Shown here: positions 18,704 through 27,925 of the stretch, piece by piece
Position numbering within the stretch: position 1 is the first letter of the stretch
How the letters are laid out: the number at the start of each line of letters is the position of its first letter
Assembly: GCA_900320255.1 (NCBI GenBank)
Contig: ONRS01000100.1
Location: 1 to 45,886 of the forward strand
DNA: 45,886 nt
Source of the DNA: an uncultured Prevotellaceae bacterium
GTDB taxonomy: Bacteria; Bacteroidota; Bacteroidia; Bacteroidales; Bacteroidaceae
Reading direction: 5' to 3'
Notes under the pieces: model-generated
Told to the model about the DNA's origin: nothing
The model's input: the letters and a program-made list of their open reading frames with translations, nothing else
The model's database searches: none
Translations under genes and position numbers: made by a program

Positions 18704-20635
18704 ATGAAAAGAATTGTAATAGCTATTGCACTACTAATGATGACAACAGTCATGAACGCACAGGATTTCGCCTTTGACGAGGTGACCTACACGCCAGAAC
18801 AGACCACGTTTAAGTTGTTTGCACCTAACGATGCGAAGAAGGTGCTGGTACGCCTGTACCAGGACGGCCAGAACAAAAAGGTGCTGAAGAGCGTCAAGAT
18901 GCAGCGGACGGGTGATAACCTTTGGACGGCTACGGTGAAGGGTGACTGGATGAGCAAGTTCTATACGTTCGACATGGGACGCGGTGAATGCCCAGGCGTG
19001 TTTGCCAAGGCTGTCGGCGTGAACGGCCGCCGTGGTGCCATCATCGACTGGAAGACTGTCAGCCCGGCAGGGTGGGAGAGTGACGAGCACCCTGTGACCA
19101 AGTCGCCTGCTGACCTTATTATATATGAGATGCATCACCGTGACTTCTCTATCAATAGGACTGACGCACAGTACAAAGGCAAGTTCCTGGCATTGACGGA
19201 GCCGTGGGCCATTGAGCACCTGAAAGAACTGGGCGTGAATGCCATTCACATTCTGCCGAGTTATGACTATGGGTCGGTGGATGAGACGCGCCTGGCTGAA
19301 CCGCAATATAACTGGGGCTATGACCCGGTGAACTATAATGTGCCCGAGGGTGGCTACTCTACGAACCCATATGACCCCACCTGCCGCGTCCGTGAGTTCA
19401 AGCAGATGGTACAGGCATTGCACAAGGCAGGAATTCGTGTCATTCTCGACGTGGTGTATAACCACACCTACGACATTGACCACTCAAACTTCCAGCGTAC
19501 CTATCCGGACTACTACTACCGCAAGAACGCAGACGGCAGCTACAGCAACGGTTCTGGCTGTGGCAACGAGACAGCCAGCGAGCAGCCGATGATGAGGAAG
19601 TTCATGATAGAGAGCGTGAAGTATTGGATTAACGAATACCACATTGACGGCTTCCGCTTTGACCTGATGGGTGTTCACGACATTGAGACGATGAACCAGA
19701 TAAGGGCTGCCGTGAACGATATTGACCCCACCATCTTTATATATGGTGAGGGTTGGAGCGCAGGCTCGTGCGGACTGCCTGGCGAGCAGCTCGGTATTAA
19801 GGCCAATGTAGGAAAGATGCCTGGCATTGCTGCATTCAGCGATGAGATTCGCGATGCCCTGCGTGGTCCGTTTGATAACGATAAGAAGACGGCATTCCTT
19901 GGTGGAGTGCCCGATATGGAAGAGAGCGTGAAGTTCGGCATCGTGGGAGCCATTGAGCATCCGCAAGTCGATATGACGAAGGTGAACTACTCGAAAGAAC
20001 CGTGGGCTATAGAGCCGACACAGATGATTAGCTACGTCAGCTGTCACGACGACATGTGCCTGGTTGACAGGCTGTGTGCTTCGGTGTTCAACGCTGAACG
20101 CTCCACGCTCAGCGCTCAACAGGAGGCAGAGCTCATTCGTCTTGACCTGCTGGCTCAGACAGCGGTGTTCACATCGCAGGGTGTGCCCTTCATGCTGAGT
20201 GGCGAAGAGCTGTTGCGTGATAAGAAAGGTGTTCACAACTCGTTTGAGTCGCCGGACAACATCAACCAGTTAGACTGGACCAACAAACAGAAGTTCCCGC
20301 AGGTGTTCAACTACTATAAAAACCTTATTGCGCTGAGGAAGAACCATCCTGCTTTCCGTCTGGGTTCCGCTGATTTGGTACGTAAGCATCTGGAGTTCCT
20401 CCATGCTCCCAAAGGAGTGGTGGCCTATAGGCTGAAGAACTATGCCGGACGTGATGACTGGCGCGACATCATCGTGGTGCTGAATGCGACAAAGGCGGTG
20501 CAGCAGGTTAACGTGCCTGCAGCCCGTTATACGGTGGTCTGCCGTGATGGCGTCATTAGCGAGGCTGGGCTTGGAATTAGTGAGGGCGCTCAGTTGACAG
20601 TTAGTCCGCAGACCGCGCTGATTGTTCACGATTAA
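18704..20635 (+). CDS. pulA: Type I pullulanase (GH13 with CBM48)
   Basis: This enzyme hydrolyses alpha-1,6 branches of pullulan, amylopectin or limit dextrins. The ATG at 18704 gives 643 residues with a signal peptide (about 1-19, ending MNAQ), so it is exported to the periplasm or beyond. An earlier in-frame start at 18641 lies upstream of the promoter and is rejected. A CBM48-like N-terminal domain (about 25-120) precedes the GH13 barrel, which opens with the type I signature YEMHHRDFS (type I pullulanases usually have YELHxRDFS). Catalytic residues are D320 (FRFDLMG), E349 (YGEGWS) and D449 (SCHDD). At this last site the usual SxHDN has Asp in place of Asn. susA follows 30 bp later. Confidence 0.93.
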   Translation: MKRIVIAIALLMMTTVMNAQDFAFDEVTYTPEQTTFKLFAPNDAKKVLVRLYQDGQNKKVLKSVKMQRTGDNLWTATVKGDWMSKFYTFDMGRGECPGVFAKAVGVNGRRGAIIDWKTVSPAGWESDEHPVTKSPADLIIYEMHHRDFSINRTDAQYKGKFLALTEPWAIEHLKELGVNAIHILPSYDYGSVDETRLAEPQYNWGYDPVNYNVPEGGYSTNPYDPTCRVREFKQMVQALHKAGIRVILDVVYNHTYDIDHSNFQRTYPDYYYRKNADGSYSNGSGCGNETASEQPMMRKFMIESVKYWINEYHIDGFRFDLMGVHDIETMNQIRAAVNDIDPTIFIYGEGWSAGSCGLPGEQLGIKANVGKMPGIAAFSDEIRDALRGPFDNDKKTAFLGGVPDMEESVKFGIVGAIEHPQVDMTKVNYSKEPWAIEPTQMISYVSCHDDMCLVDRLCASVFNAERSTLSAQQEAELIRLDLLAQTAVFTSQGVPFMLSGEELLRDKKGVHNSFESPDNINQLDWTNKQKFPQVFNYYKNLIALRKNHPAFRLGSADLVRKHLEFLHAPKGVVAYRLKNYAGRDDWRDIIVVLNATKAVQQVNVPAARYTVVCRDGVISEAGLGISEGAQLTVSPQTALIVHD

Positions 20636-20665
20636 AAGGTTAAAATGTTAAAATGTTAAGAGGAT

Positions 20666-22570
20666 ATGAAACGGAGTATTTTTGTAACTTGTTTATTATT
20701 GTGTGTGATGACAATAAACGCAGCTAAAGTGCAGATTGACCGCATTGAGCCTTCTGACTGGTTCGTGGGCATGAAGAATCCGTCGTTGCAGCTGATGGTA
20801 TATGGCAAGGACATTGCCAAGGTAGAGAATGTGACAACGGACTATGCCGGAGTACGTGTTGACAGCATTGTCAGGCTCGACTCGCCCAACTATCTGCTGG
20901 TCTATCTGAACCTGAAAGATGCCAAGCCCGGCACGATGACCCTTCGCTTTGACAAGCAGAAAGTGGATTATCAGCTGAAAGCCCGCGAGATGAGTGGTGA
21001 CAAACGGAAAGGCTTTGACATCAGCGACGTGCTTTACCTGCTGATGCCTGACCGCTTCGCACAGGGGCCAAACCATAACCCGCAGGTGAAGGGCATGCGT
21101 CAGTATAAGGAAGACCGTACGGCTCCATCGCTCAGACACGGTGGCGATTTGGCTGGACTCCGCCAGCATCTGGACTACTTTAATGAGTTAGGGGTGACGG
21201 CTCTCTGGTTTACGCCGATCCTTGAAAACGATTCTCCTGACATGATGGAGACCTATTCCACCTACCACGGATATGCCTGTACGGACTACTATAAGGTGGA
21301 TCCGCGCTTCGGTACGAACGAAGAGTATAGGAAACTGATTGACGAGTGCCATGCTAAGGGCCTGAAGGTCGTGATGGACATGATCTTCAACCACTGTGGC
21401 TTTGAACACCCCTGGGTTGCTGACCCACCATCGAAGGACTGGCTGAACCTCTCTGACTGGCTCAAACAGTCGAATGGCTCCAGTGACCCGCGTGGCACTA
21501 ATTTCCTGCAGACCAGCTATAAGCTTACACCGGTGCTCGACCCATACGCATCGAAGATTGACTTGAAGGAGACGCAGGAGGGATGGTTTGTTTCGACCAT
21601 GCCTGACCTTAATCAGAAGAATACGCACCTGATGCGCTACCTTATTCAGAACTCAAAGTGGTGGATTGAGACTGCTGGCATTGACGGTATCCGTATGGAC
21701 ACATATCCGTATGCCTTCCGTGAGCCTATGGCTCAGTGGATGAAGGAACTGGATGAGGAATATCCTAACTTCAACACGGTGGGTGAGACATGGGTGACTG
21801 AACCGGCTTATACGGCTGCATGGCAGAAAGACTCGAAGCTGTCGGAGACGAATAGTTACCTGAAGACCGTCATGGACTTCTCGTTCCAGGAGAAACTCGA
21901 CTCAGCCAAACATGAGAACACCGACGCGTGGTGGAGGGGAATGAACCGTCTGTACAATTCGTTCTGCTACGATTATCTGTATCCCAACCCGTCGAGTGTG
22001 ATGGCGTTTATCGACAATCATGACACAGACCGCTTCCTGGGTGACGGTCAAGACTCGCTGGCGCTGAAGCAGGCTTTGGCTTTGCTGCTTACCGTCAACC
22101 GTATTCCGCAGCTTTATTATGGAACAGAAATCATGATGAACGGCACCAAGCGGGTAACCGACGGACATGTGCGTAAGGACTTCCCAGGCGGATTCCCCGG
22201 AGACACGCATAGTGCCTTTACGGAAGCAGGGCGAACAAAGGCAGAGAACGACATGTTCCGCTGGACCAGCCGTCTGCTGCATTGGCGTCAGGGCAATGAG
22301 ACCATTATTCGTGGTATGCAGACGCAGTTTATTCCTTACAACGGTGTGTATGTCATTGCCCGCACTTGGCATAATAACGTGGTGCTGACCATTGTGAACG
22401 GCACCAGGAAGTCTGCAGTCATGAAGATGGGACGCTATCAAGAAGTGATAGGTCAGACCAAACGTGCAAAAGACGTGCTGACCGACAGCTATTATGACCT
22501 GACTGGTGACCTTACGCTGAAACCCCGTCAGTCGCTGATTCTGGATTTCCAGAAGGATGTTAATAATTAG
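20666..22570 (+). CDS. susA: Neopullulanase/alpha-amylase SusA-like (GH13, cyclomaltodextrinase-type)
   Basis: This 634-residue protein has a signal peptide (about 1-19) and no lipobox, fitting a soluble periplasmic enzyme. It cuts maltooligosaccharides that have entered the periplasm. The N-terminal beta domain (IDRIEPSDWFVGMKNPSLQLMV, broken here as residues about 24-45) is the Cyc-maltodext_N type found in SusA. The barrel carries MIFNHCG, D345 (IRMDTYP), E374 (VGETWV) and D453 (DNHDTDR), which form the complete GH13 triad. It is the second gene of the pullulanase operon. Bacteroides SusA has the same domain order and size. Confidence 0.92.
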   Translation: MKRSIFVTCLLLCVMTINAAKVQIDRIEPSDWFVGMKNPSLQLMVYGKDIAKVENVTTDYAGVRVDSIVRLDSPNYLLVYLNLKDAKPGTMTLRFDKQKVDYQLKAREMSGDKRKGFDISDVLYLLMPDRFAQGPNHNPQVKGMRQYKEDRTAPSLRHGGDLAGLRQHLDYFNELGVTALWFTPILENDSPDMMETYSTYHGYACTDYYKVDPRFGTNEEYRKLIDECHAKGLKVVMDMIFNHCGFEHPWVADPPSKDWLNLSDWLKQSNGSSDPRGTNFLQTSYKLTPVLDPYASKIDLKETQEGWFVSTMPDLNQKNTHLMRYLIQNSKWWIETAGIDGIRMDTYPYAFREPMAQWMKELDEEYPNFNTVGETWVTEPAYTAAWQKDSKLSETNSYLKTVMDFSFQEKLDSAKHENTDAWWRGMNRLYNSFCYDYLYPNPSSVMAFIDNHDTDRFLGDGQDSLALKQALALLLTVNRIPQLYYGTEIMMNGTKRVTDGHVRKDFPGGFPGDTHSAFTEAGRTKAENDMFRWTSRLLHWRQGNETIIRGMQTQFIPYNGVYVIARTWHNNVVLTIVNGTRKSAVMKMGRYQEVIGQTKRAKDVLTDSYYDLTGDLTLKPRQSLILDFQKDVNN

Positions 22571-22596
22571 AAAGTAAAATTTAAGGATTGAGCAAT

Positions 22597-23886
22597 ATGA
22601 AGAAGACTTTATTGGTGATAGGTTGTTGGCTGTTTGCTCTTGGCAGCGTTTCGGCACAAATTACTTCAGGAGAACTGAACAACATTGTTGATCAGTTTAA
22701 CCAGAATTCTCCTCGGCATAGAGTGAACCTGCTGTTTCCGTTGGCTGACGAGCTGATGTTGATGGAGTCGTTTGATGACATACCAGTTAAACTGATGAAG
22801 AGCAAATCGTGCAAGTTCACTTCTGTCAATATGATTAGTGAAGGAAGCCTGAAAGCGGAATCGGATATCTGCGAACTGTATGCGGTGAACCGTCTGGACC
22901 GACCTGAGAAAATTGATACGTTGACGCTGTATGTCAAGTACGCGTTAGACAAGAATGTGCTGACTGACAGCTTGAAGAATGCCAACTATGTGTTCAAACA
23001 GACGTCATCAGACGGCCGTTTTGACTGGTGGCAGCACAAAGTCAGTGGCATCAATCTGGCCGTATATTATAAGTATAGTAAGAAATATCCCAGTGCGATG
23101 CTCTTTGCCCGTCCGAAGAAAGACGTACGTGACGTGATAACCAGACCCGTACAGCCTGAAACGCCCGTTGAGGAAGAGGTGGAAGGTGAACGGCCTGTGG
23201 CGACTCCAATAACAGTATCGTTCCAACAAGCAAAAATATCGCAAACGCTTCGTCAACGTGGAACGGAGAAAAAGATAGAAATTGTCTTTCCCAAAGCCGT
23301 TGGCACTATTGCGGTTAAGCTGAATAATGAGGCACTTCGCTCACACTTGTTGGGCCATTTCGTTGCAGTCAAGCCTCAAATAGCTGACGACATGAGTATT
23401 GAAGACGGGCTGAAAGCCTATTTTGTTCGAATGAGCAGCGAGTTCCTGGCCGAATTTTCCGAAGTTAATGATATAGAGCAGACCTTGGAAAATAAGTACA
23501 CGGTCGAGGTTCTTCCGGAGAACGAGACGCGTAAAGGCGTCATTACCTACGTGAATAACGTGTCGATAGTTGAACCGGACATAGACCCCAGTACTTATCG
23601 TGTCGTTTCTAATTTCGATGCCAAGACGGGAAAACTGCTGACTTTTGATGATGTGTTCAAGCAAAACTCAAAGGCAGCCATCATCGGTCTGTTGAAGAAA
23701 GGCCACCAGAAGAGCATTGCTGAATACGAGGAGTTTGCCGGAGAGGTGGATTATGAGGATGCGCTGAAGAACTTTATACTGAAGCCCGACGGCATAGATT
23801 TCATTCTTATTACAGGCGACGAGAGCGGCCCATACGAAGAAGTTTATCCGTATAAGTACGAGGCCCTTAAGAAGTATCTGCGTTGA
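22597..23886 (+). CDS. Exported protein with C-terminal DUF3298/RsiV-like domain, unknown function
   Basis: This 429-residue protein has a signal peptide (MKKTLLVIGCWLFALGSVSA). I chose the ATG at 22597 over the TTG at 22588. The first 200 residues show no family I recognise. A proline/glutamate linker (about 170-190) separates them from a C-terminal part where VVSNFDAKTGKLLTFDDVFKQ, LKPDGIDFI and the end GPYEEVYPYKYEAL resemble the DUF3298/RsiV C-terminal pattern. The gene lies 26 bp after susA and 27 bp before the AraC gene, all on the same strand, so it may be the third gene of the starch operon. A periplasmic binding or envelope-sensing role is possible but unproven. Confidence 0.6.
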   Translation: MKKTLLVIGCWLFALGSVSAQITSGELNNIVDQFNQNSPRHRVNLLFPLADELMLMESFDDIPVKLMKSKSCKFTSVNMISEGSLKAESDICELYAVNRLDRPEKIDTLTLYVKYALDKNVLTDSLKNANYVFKQTSSDGRFDWWQHKVSGINLAVYYKYSKKYPSAMLFARPKKDVRDVITRPVQPETPVEEEVEGERPVATPITVSFQQAKISQTLRQRGTEKKIEIVFPKAVGTIAVKLNNEALRSHLLGHFVAVKPQIADDMSIEDGLKAYFVRMSSEFLAEFSEVNDIEQTLENKYTVEVLPENETRKGVITYVNNVSIVEPDIDPSTYRVVSNFDAKTGKLLTFDDVFKQNSKAAIIGLLKKGHQKSIAEYEEFAGEVDYEDALKNFILKPDGIDFILITGDESGPYEEVYPYKYEALKKYLR

Positions 23887-23913
23887 AGTTCCACTTTTCA
23901 GCTTGCTGGCACA

Positions 23914-24438
23914 ATGGACCAGAGTTACGAAGAAAAACTACAGTATGTTGACCGTCTGCTGGAGCCTGTGCGTGATGCCTTTCTGAAAAGTGAGAATCCT
24001 GAGGCTCTCCAGCATCGCCTGATGGTGGTGCTGGAGAATAGTGTGCGTTTTAGGGACAGCTTCTTACAGAGTGAAGAAGCAGACCGTCAGGCGGCGCTCA
24101 GAAAAGAGTCGCCCTTCATAGAACGTGCTATTCAGCTTGTGGAACAGCGTTATAGTGACAGTGAGTTTGGCGTGGAAGAGTTTTGCCGTTCCATTGGCAT
24201 GAGTCGGAGCCTGGCAGGTAAACGACTACGTACCGAGTTAGGCGTTAGTGTAGGGCTCTTTATTCGAGGCTACCGGTTACGTGTTGCCCGTGAAATGCTT
24301 CTTCATAATGACAACAGGCGTAACATCACGGAAATAGCCTATAATGTGGGGTTCAATGACCCTAAATATTTTACTCGTTGCTTTACCAAGGAATTTGGTT
24401 TCAGTCCAAGTGAATTTGTTGGGCAGATTGATTCCTGA
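23914..24438 (+). CDS. Short AraC-family transcriptional regulator
   Basis: This 174-residue protein has no sensor domain that I can see. Residues about 70-172 form a complete AraC DNA-binding domain with two helix-turn-helix units. The second contains the family signature NITEIAYNVGFNDPKYFTRCFTKEFG (residues about 137-162, broken into NITEIAYNVGF, NDPKYFTRCF and TKEFG). The N-terminal 65 residues are mostly helical and charged. It resembles the output end of a hybrid two-component regulator without the membrane sensor. It follows the DUF3298-like gene by 27 bp and lies directly upstream of susC, so it is a candidate regulator of either the starch operon or the GH43 locus. Confidence 0.85.
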   Translation: MDQSYEEKLQYVDRLLEPVRDAFLKSENPEALQHRLMVVLENSVRFRDSFLQSEEADRQAALRKESPFIERAIQLVEQRYSDSEFGVEEFCRSIGMSRSLAGKRLRTELGVSVGLFIRGYRLRVAREMLLHNDNRRNITEIAYNVGFNDPKYFTRCFTKEFGFSPSEFVGQIDS

Positions 24439-24529
24439 AATATCATTCTTCGCGCGTACATTATATATAATATAGACCACTAATACCTCATTACGAACGA
24501 AAAAGGTAAAAATTACACTAATAAATCCG

Positions 24530-24588
24530 TTTGTCCACCCTTTTTACCCTTTTGTCCACCCGAATGAAACGTTTTATAACTAATTTTG
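24530..24588 (+). promoter_or_regulatory. susC promoter with paired direct repeats (candidate AraC operator)
   Basis: Two identical 11-bp repeats TTTGTCCACCC lie at 24530-24540 and 24551-24561, exactly 21 bp apart. A -7 element TAATTTTG lies at 24581-24588. The promoter-proximal repeat occupies the -33 region, where no consensus TTTG is at the correct spacing. This is the layout expected of an activator-dependent promoter. Confidence 0.6.
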
Positions 24589-24664
24589 CAACATTCTATG
24601 TTATCATAGCTAAAACTAATGACTAATTATACATATATTATTTAACTTAAAACAATTAACAACA

Positions 24665-27600
24665 ATGAGAAAACATGTATTATTCTCTGTGATGCTGTTG
24701 TTGGGTGTCTTTGGAGGCCTTACGTTCTGTTCGGTTTCTGTAATGGCATCGTCAATGGCACTACAACAGACCATTAAGGTCAGCGGTCAAGTAATTGACC
24801 AGGATGGAGAACCGCTCATTGGAGCAACTGTCAGAGTAAAAGGAACTCAAGTTGCAACAGTGACCGACATTGACGGTAACTTCCAGTTGGATGCAGCGCA
24901 AAATGCAACGCTGGTGGTTAGCTACATCGGCTACGAAGACCGTGAGATTGCTGTACAAGGCCGTTCTGCTCTTGGTCAGATTGAGCTTTCTACAGACGCT
25001 GTCGGTCTGGAGCAGGTGGTTGTCGTAGGTTACGGTGTCCAGAAGAAGGCCGACCTGACCGGTTCTGTGGCTATCGTTAATGCTGACGAACTGAAGCGCG
25101 TTTCTAATTCGAACATCTCTACGATGCTCGAAGGTAAGGTTGCCGGTGTGCAGATTACTTCTGACGGTCAGCCTGGTGCTGATCCTTCAGTACGTATTCG
25201 TGGTATCGGTTCTTTCGGTAGTACCGCTCCTCTTTATGTGGTGGACGGTGTGCCCATGGGTACCACCATCCGTGACTTCTCTCCGAACGACATTGAGACC
25301 ATTCAGGTGTTGAAGGACGCTTCTGCTGGTGCTATCTACGGTTCTCGTGCTGCTAACGGTGTGGTTATCATCACCACAAAGAACGGTAAGAAAGACCAGC
25401 CGCTGAAGGTTGACTACAAGGGTTATTTTGGTATCGACAAAATTCCCAGTGGCACTTACGACGTGATGAATGCCAGCCAGTACAGCCAGTATCTCGGCCA
25501 GGCTTGTGCTAACAGTGGCACTCCGCTCCCTGGTGGCTATAGCATGAATCCTGATACGGGTATGTATCAGTTTATGGATAACACCAATACTGACTGGTTT
25601 AAGGAGGTGTTCAAGACGGGTATTCGTCAGAACCACAACGTCAACCTGAGTGGTGGTGGTGCTAACAATACTTATAATATTGGTCTGGACTACTTCAACC
25701 AGAAGGGTACCTTGGAAGGTGCAGGTCCTAACTACGAGCGTTTCACCGCACGTGTGAACAACACGATGGAAACCAAGTTCATCAAGTTCCGCACCAGCCT
25801 CGTTTATTCTCACTCCAATCAGGACGGTATGGGTCTTTCCAATGCTTCTGAGTACGTACAGGGTCTTTACGGTGACGTGACCAACGTGCTGCGTGGTACG
25901 TTGCTGATGCAGCCCACCATCAAGGCTTACGACGAATCTACTTGGGTATTGGACGACAAAGTGGGTTCTGCCAGCAGCTTCAACTACGATGCCTATGGAT
26001 ACGGCGTTTACTATGATACCGTTCATGGTGACATTTCAGCTTCTAACCCTTTGCTGGTGAACAACCTGCTGACACGTAACACGATTGTTGACCGTGTCGT
26101 CGCAACAGGTTCTGCTGACGTTGACCTCTTCAAGATGATTGGCCTGGAGTCAGAGAATCATCACCTGAACTACAAACTTAACCTTTCTTACAGCAAGACC
26201 CACGCCAAGGACAAGACTTGGGTTTCTGCTTGGATTCAGAGTAACCGTGTATATTTGGACAAGAGTAACGAGAAACTCACAGAGGGAACTCGTACCTATT
26301 CAGACTATCTGATTGAGAATACGCTGACTTACGACGGAACCATAGGCCTGCACCACATTAACCTTGTGGCTGGTCAGACCTATCAGGAAGAAAACACCCA
26401 TACCATGACAGGCTGGGCCGTTAACTTCTCTGAGCCTTACTTCCTTCAGCTCCAGAATGGTGCCGACACTTATTCTGAGTCTTGGGAGTACAAGCACGCC
26501 ATCACTTCATTCATCGGTCGTCTGAACTATGACTACGATGGCAAGTACTTGCTGTCTGCTGTTGTTCGTCGTGACGGTAGCTCCCGTCTGACCAAGAGCA
26601 TCCGCTGGGGCACATTCCCTTCAGTATCTGTAGGTTGGCGTTTCGATAAGGAAAACTTCTTCCCCTTCAACCGCAACGTGGTTAACATGTTCAAGGTTCG
26701 TGGTAGCTATGGTGTGCTGGGTAATGAGGCTGCCGTAGGTGACTACGCTTATCAGGCAACTCTGGCCCGTAACAACATGACCTATAGCTTTGGCAACAAC
26801 CCTGTAACTGGTTCTGCCGTATCTACCTTCGTCAATGAGAACATTGCATGGGAGAAGAAGAAGACCATGAACGTCGGTATCGACCTGGCCTTCCTGAACA
26901 ACCGCATTGAGTTCACCGCTGAGTGGTATAAGAACAAGTCTGAGGATCTGCACTATGGTGTTCCCGTGCCTGCAAATGCCGGTGTGGCTAACACAAGTGT
27001 AGTCATGAATGCTGCCTCTATGGAGAACAGTGGTTTCGAGTTCTCTGCTACCTATCGTAACCGCGACCACGCCCTGAAGTATGAAATAGCTGCCAACCTG
27101 AGCACGCTGAAGAATAAGGTTACTTCACTGGGCTTCGGTACCGATGCTTACATCGCTGGCGCTTACATCACCCAGGTAGGTGAGGAAGTCGGTAAGTTCT
27201 ACGGTTGGGTTTATGAAGGTATTGCCCGTACACAGGCCGACCTTGACGACCACGCTGTTCAGAATGGTGCCAACATCGGTGACTGCCTCTATAAGGACAT
27301 TAACGAGGACGGTGTGATTGATGCTAATGACCAGACAGTGCTTGGCAGCGGTCTGCCAAAGATTAACTTCGGTCTGAGCGGACGTGTAGAGTATAAGGGC
27401 TTCGACCTCAGTATTTCTACCTTCGGTGCGCTGAACTATCATGTCTCTGACGACATCTACAACAGCCTGAACTCTTGCTACGGTCCTGGTAACAAGGATG
27501 TGGCTATGCTCGGTGCCAACAGATTCTCAGAAGATGGTCTGACCTATACATCAAGCATCCCCCGCACTTATTTCTCAAATAACGCAACATTGGCTTGGAA

Positions 27601-27865
27601 CGACCTGTTCAGCGAGCGTAAGATTCAGAATGCCGCTTACTGGAAGATTGCTAACGTAGAGTTAGGCTACAACTTCCCCGACAAGTGGTTCAAGGGTGTT
27701 GTCAGCGGTGTACGTGCTTACGTATCTGCTCAGAACCTCTACACTTTCACCAAGTATAAGGGTTATAATGTGGACTATGCTGGTGGTACGTTTACCCCGG
27801 GTTACAACTTCTGTTCGTTCCCGAGTGCACGTAGCTTCATGGCTGGTATCCTCTTCTCGTTCTAG
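24665..27865 (+). CDS. SusC/RagA-family TonB-dependent outer-membrane transporter
   Basis: This 1066-residue protein has an N-terminal signal sequence. A carboxypeptidase-D-like regulatory domain occupies about 38-115 (VSGQVIDQDGEPLIGATVRVKG, broken here as VSGQVIDQDGE and PLIGATVRVKG). The TonB box-like segment LEQVVVVGYGVQKK is followed by the plug domain (IRGIGSFGSTAPLYVVDGVP) and a beta-barrel ending in Phe. There is no STN domain, so signalling through an anti-sigma factor is unlikely. It imports oligosaccharides together with SusD. Downstream GH43 enzymes suggest an arabinan-type substrate, not starch. The promoter is probably activator-dependent. Confidence 0.93.
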   Translation: MRKHVLFSVMLLLGVFGGLTFCSVSVMASSMALQQTIKVSGQVIDQDGEPLIGATVRVKGTQVATVTDIDGNFQLDAAQNATLVVSYIGYEDREIAVQGRSALGQIELSTDAVGLEQVVVVGYGVQKKADLTGSVAIVNADELKRVSNSNISTMLEGKVAGVQITSDGQPGADPSVRIRGIGSFGSTAPLYVVDGVPMGTTIRDFSPNDIETIQVLKDASAGAIYGSRAANGVVIITTKNGKKDQPLKVDYKGYFGIDKIPSGTYDVMNASQYSQYLGQACANSGTPLPGGYSMNPDTGMYQFMDNTNTDWFKEVFKTGIRQNHNVNLSGGGANNTYNIGLDYFNQKGTLEGAGPNYERFTARVNNTMETKFIKFRTSLVYSHSNQDGMGLSNASEYVQGLYGDVTNVLRGTLLMQPTIKAYDESTWVLDDKVGSASSFNYDAYGYGVYYDTVHGDISASNPLLVNNLLTRNTIVDRVVATGSADVDLFKMIGLESENHHLNYKLNLSYSKTHAKDKTWVSAWIQSNRVYLDKSNEKLTEGTRTYSDYLIENTLTYDGTIGLHHINLVAGQTYQEENTHTMTGWAVNFSEPYFLQLQNGADTYSESWEYKHAITSFIGRLNYDYDGKYLLSAVVRRDGSSRLTKSIRWGTFPSVSVGWRFDKENFFPFNRNVVNMFKVRGSYGVLGNEAAVGDYAYQATLARNNMTYSFGNNPVTGSAVSTFVNENIAWEKKKTMNVGIDLAFLNNRIEFTAEWYKNKSEDLHYGVPVPANAGVANTSVVMNAASMENSGFEFSATYRNRDHALKYEIAANLSTLKNKVTSLGFGTDAYIAGAYITQVGEEVGKFYGWVYEGIARTQADLDDHAVQNGANIGDCLYKDINEDGVIDANDQTVLGSGLPKINFGLSGRVEYKGFDLSISTFGALNYHVSDDIYNSLNSCYGPGNKDVAMLGANRFSEDGLTYTSSIPRTYFSNNATLAWNDLFSERKIQNAAYWKIANVELGYNFPDKWFKGVVSGVRAYVSAQNLYTFTKYKGYNVDYAGGTFTPGYNFCSFPSARSFMAGILFSF

Positions 27866-27925
27866 TATATAAACGTAGAATGTGTTAATTGTAAAATAGT
27901 AAAATTGTAAAATAGTAAAATTACT

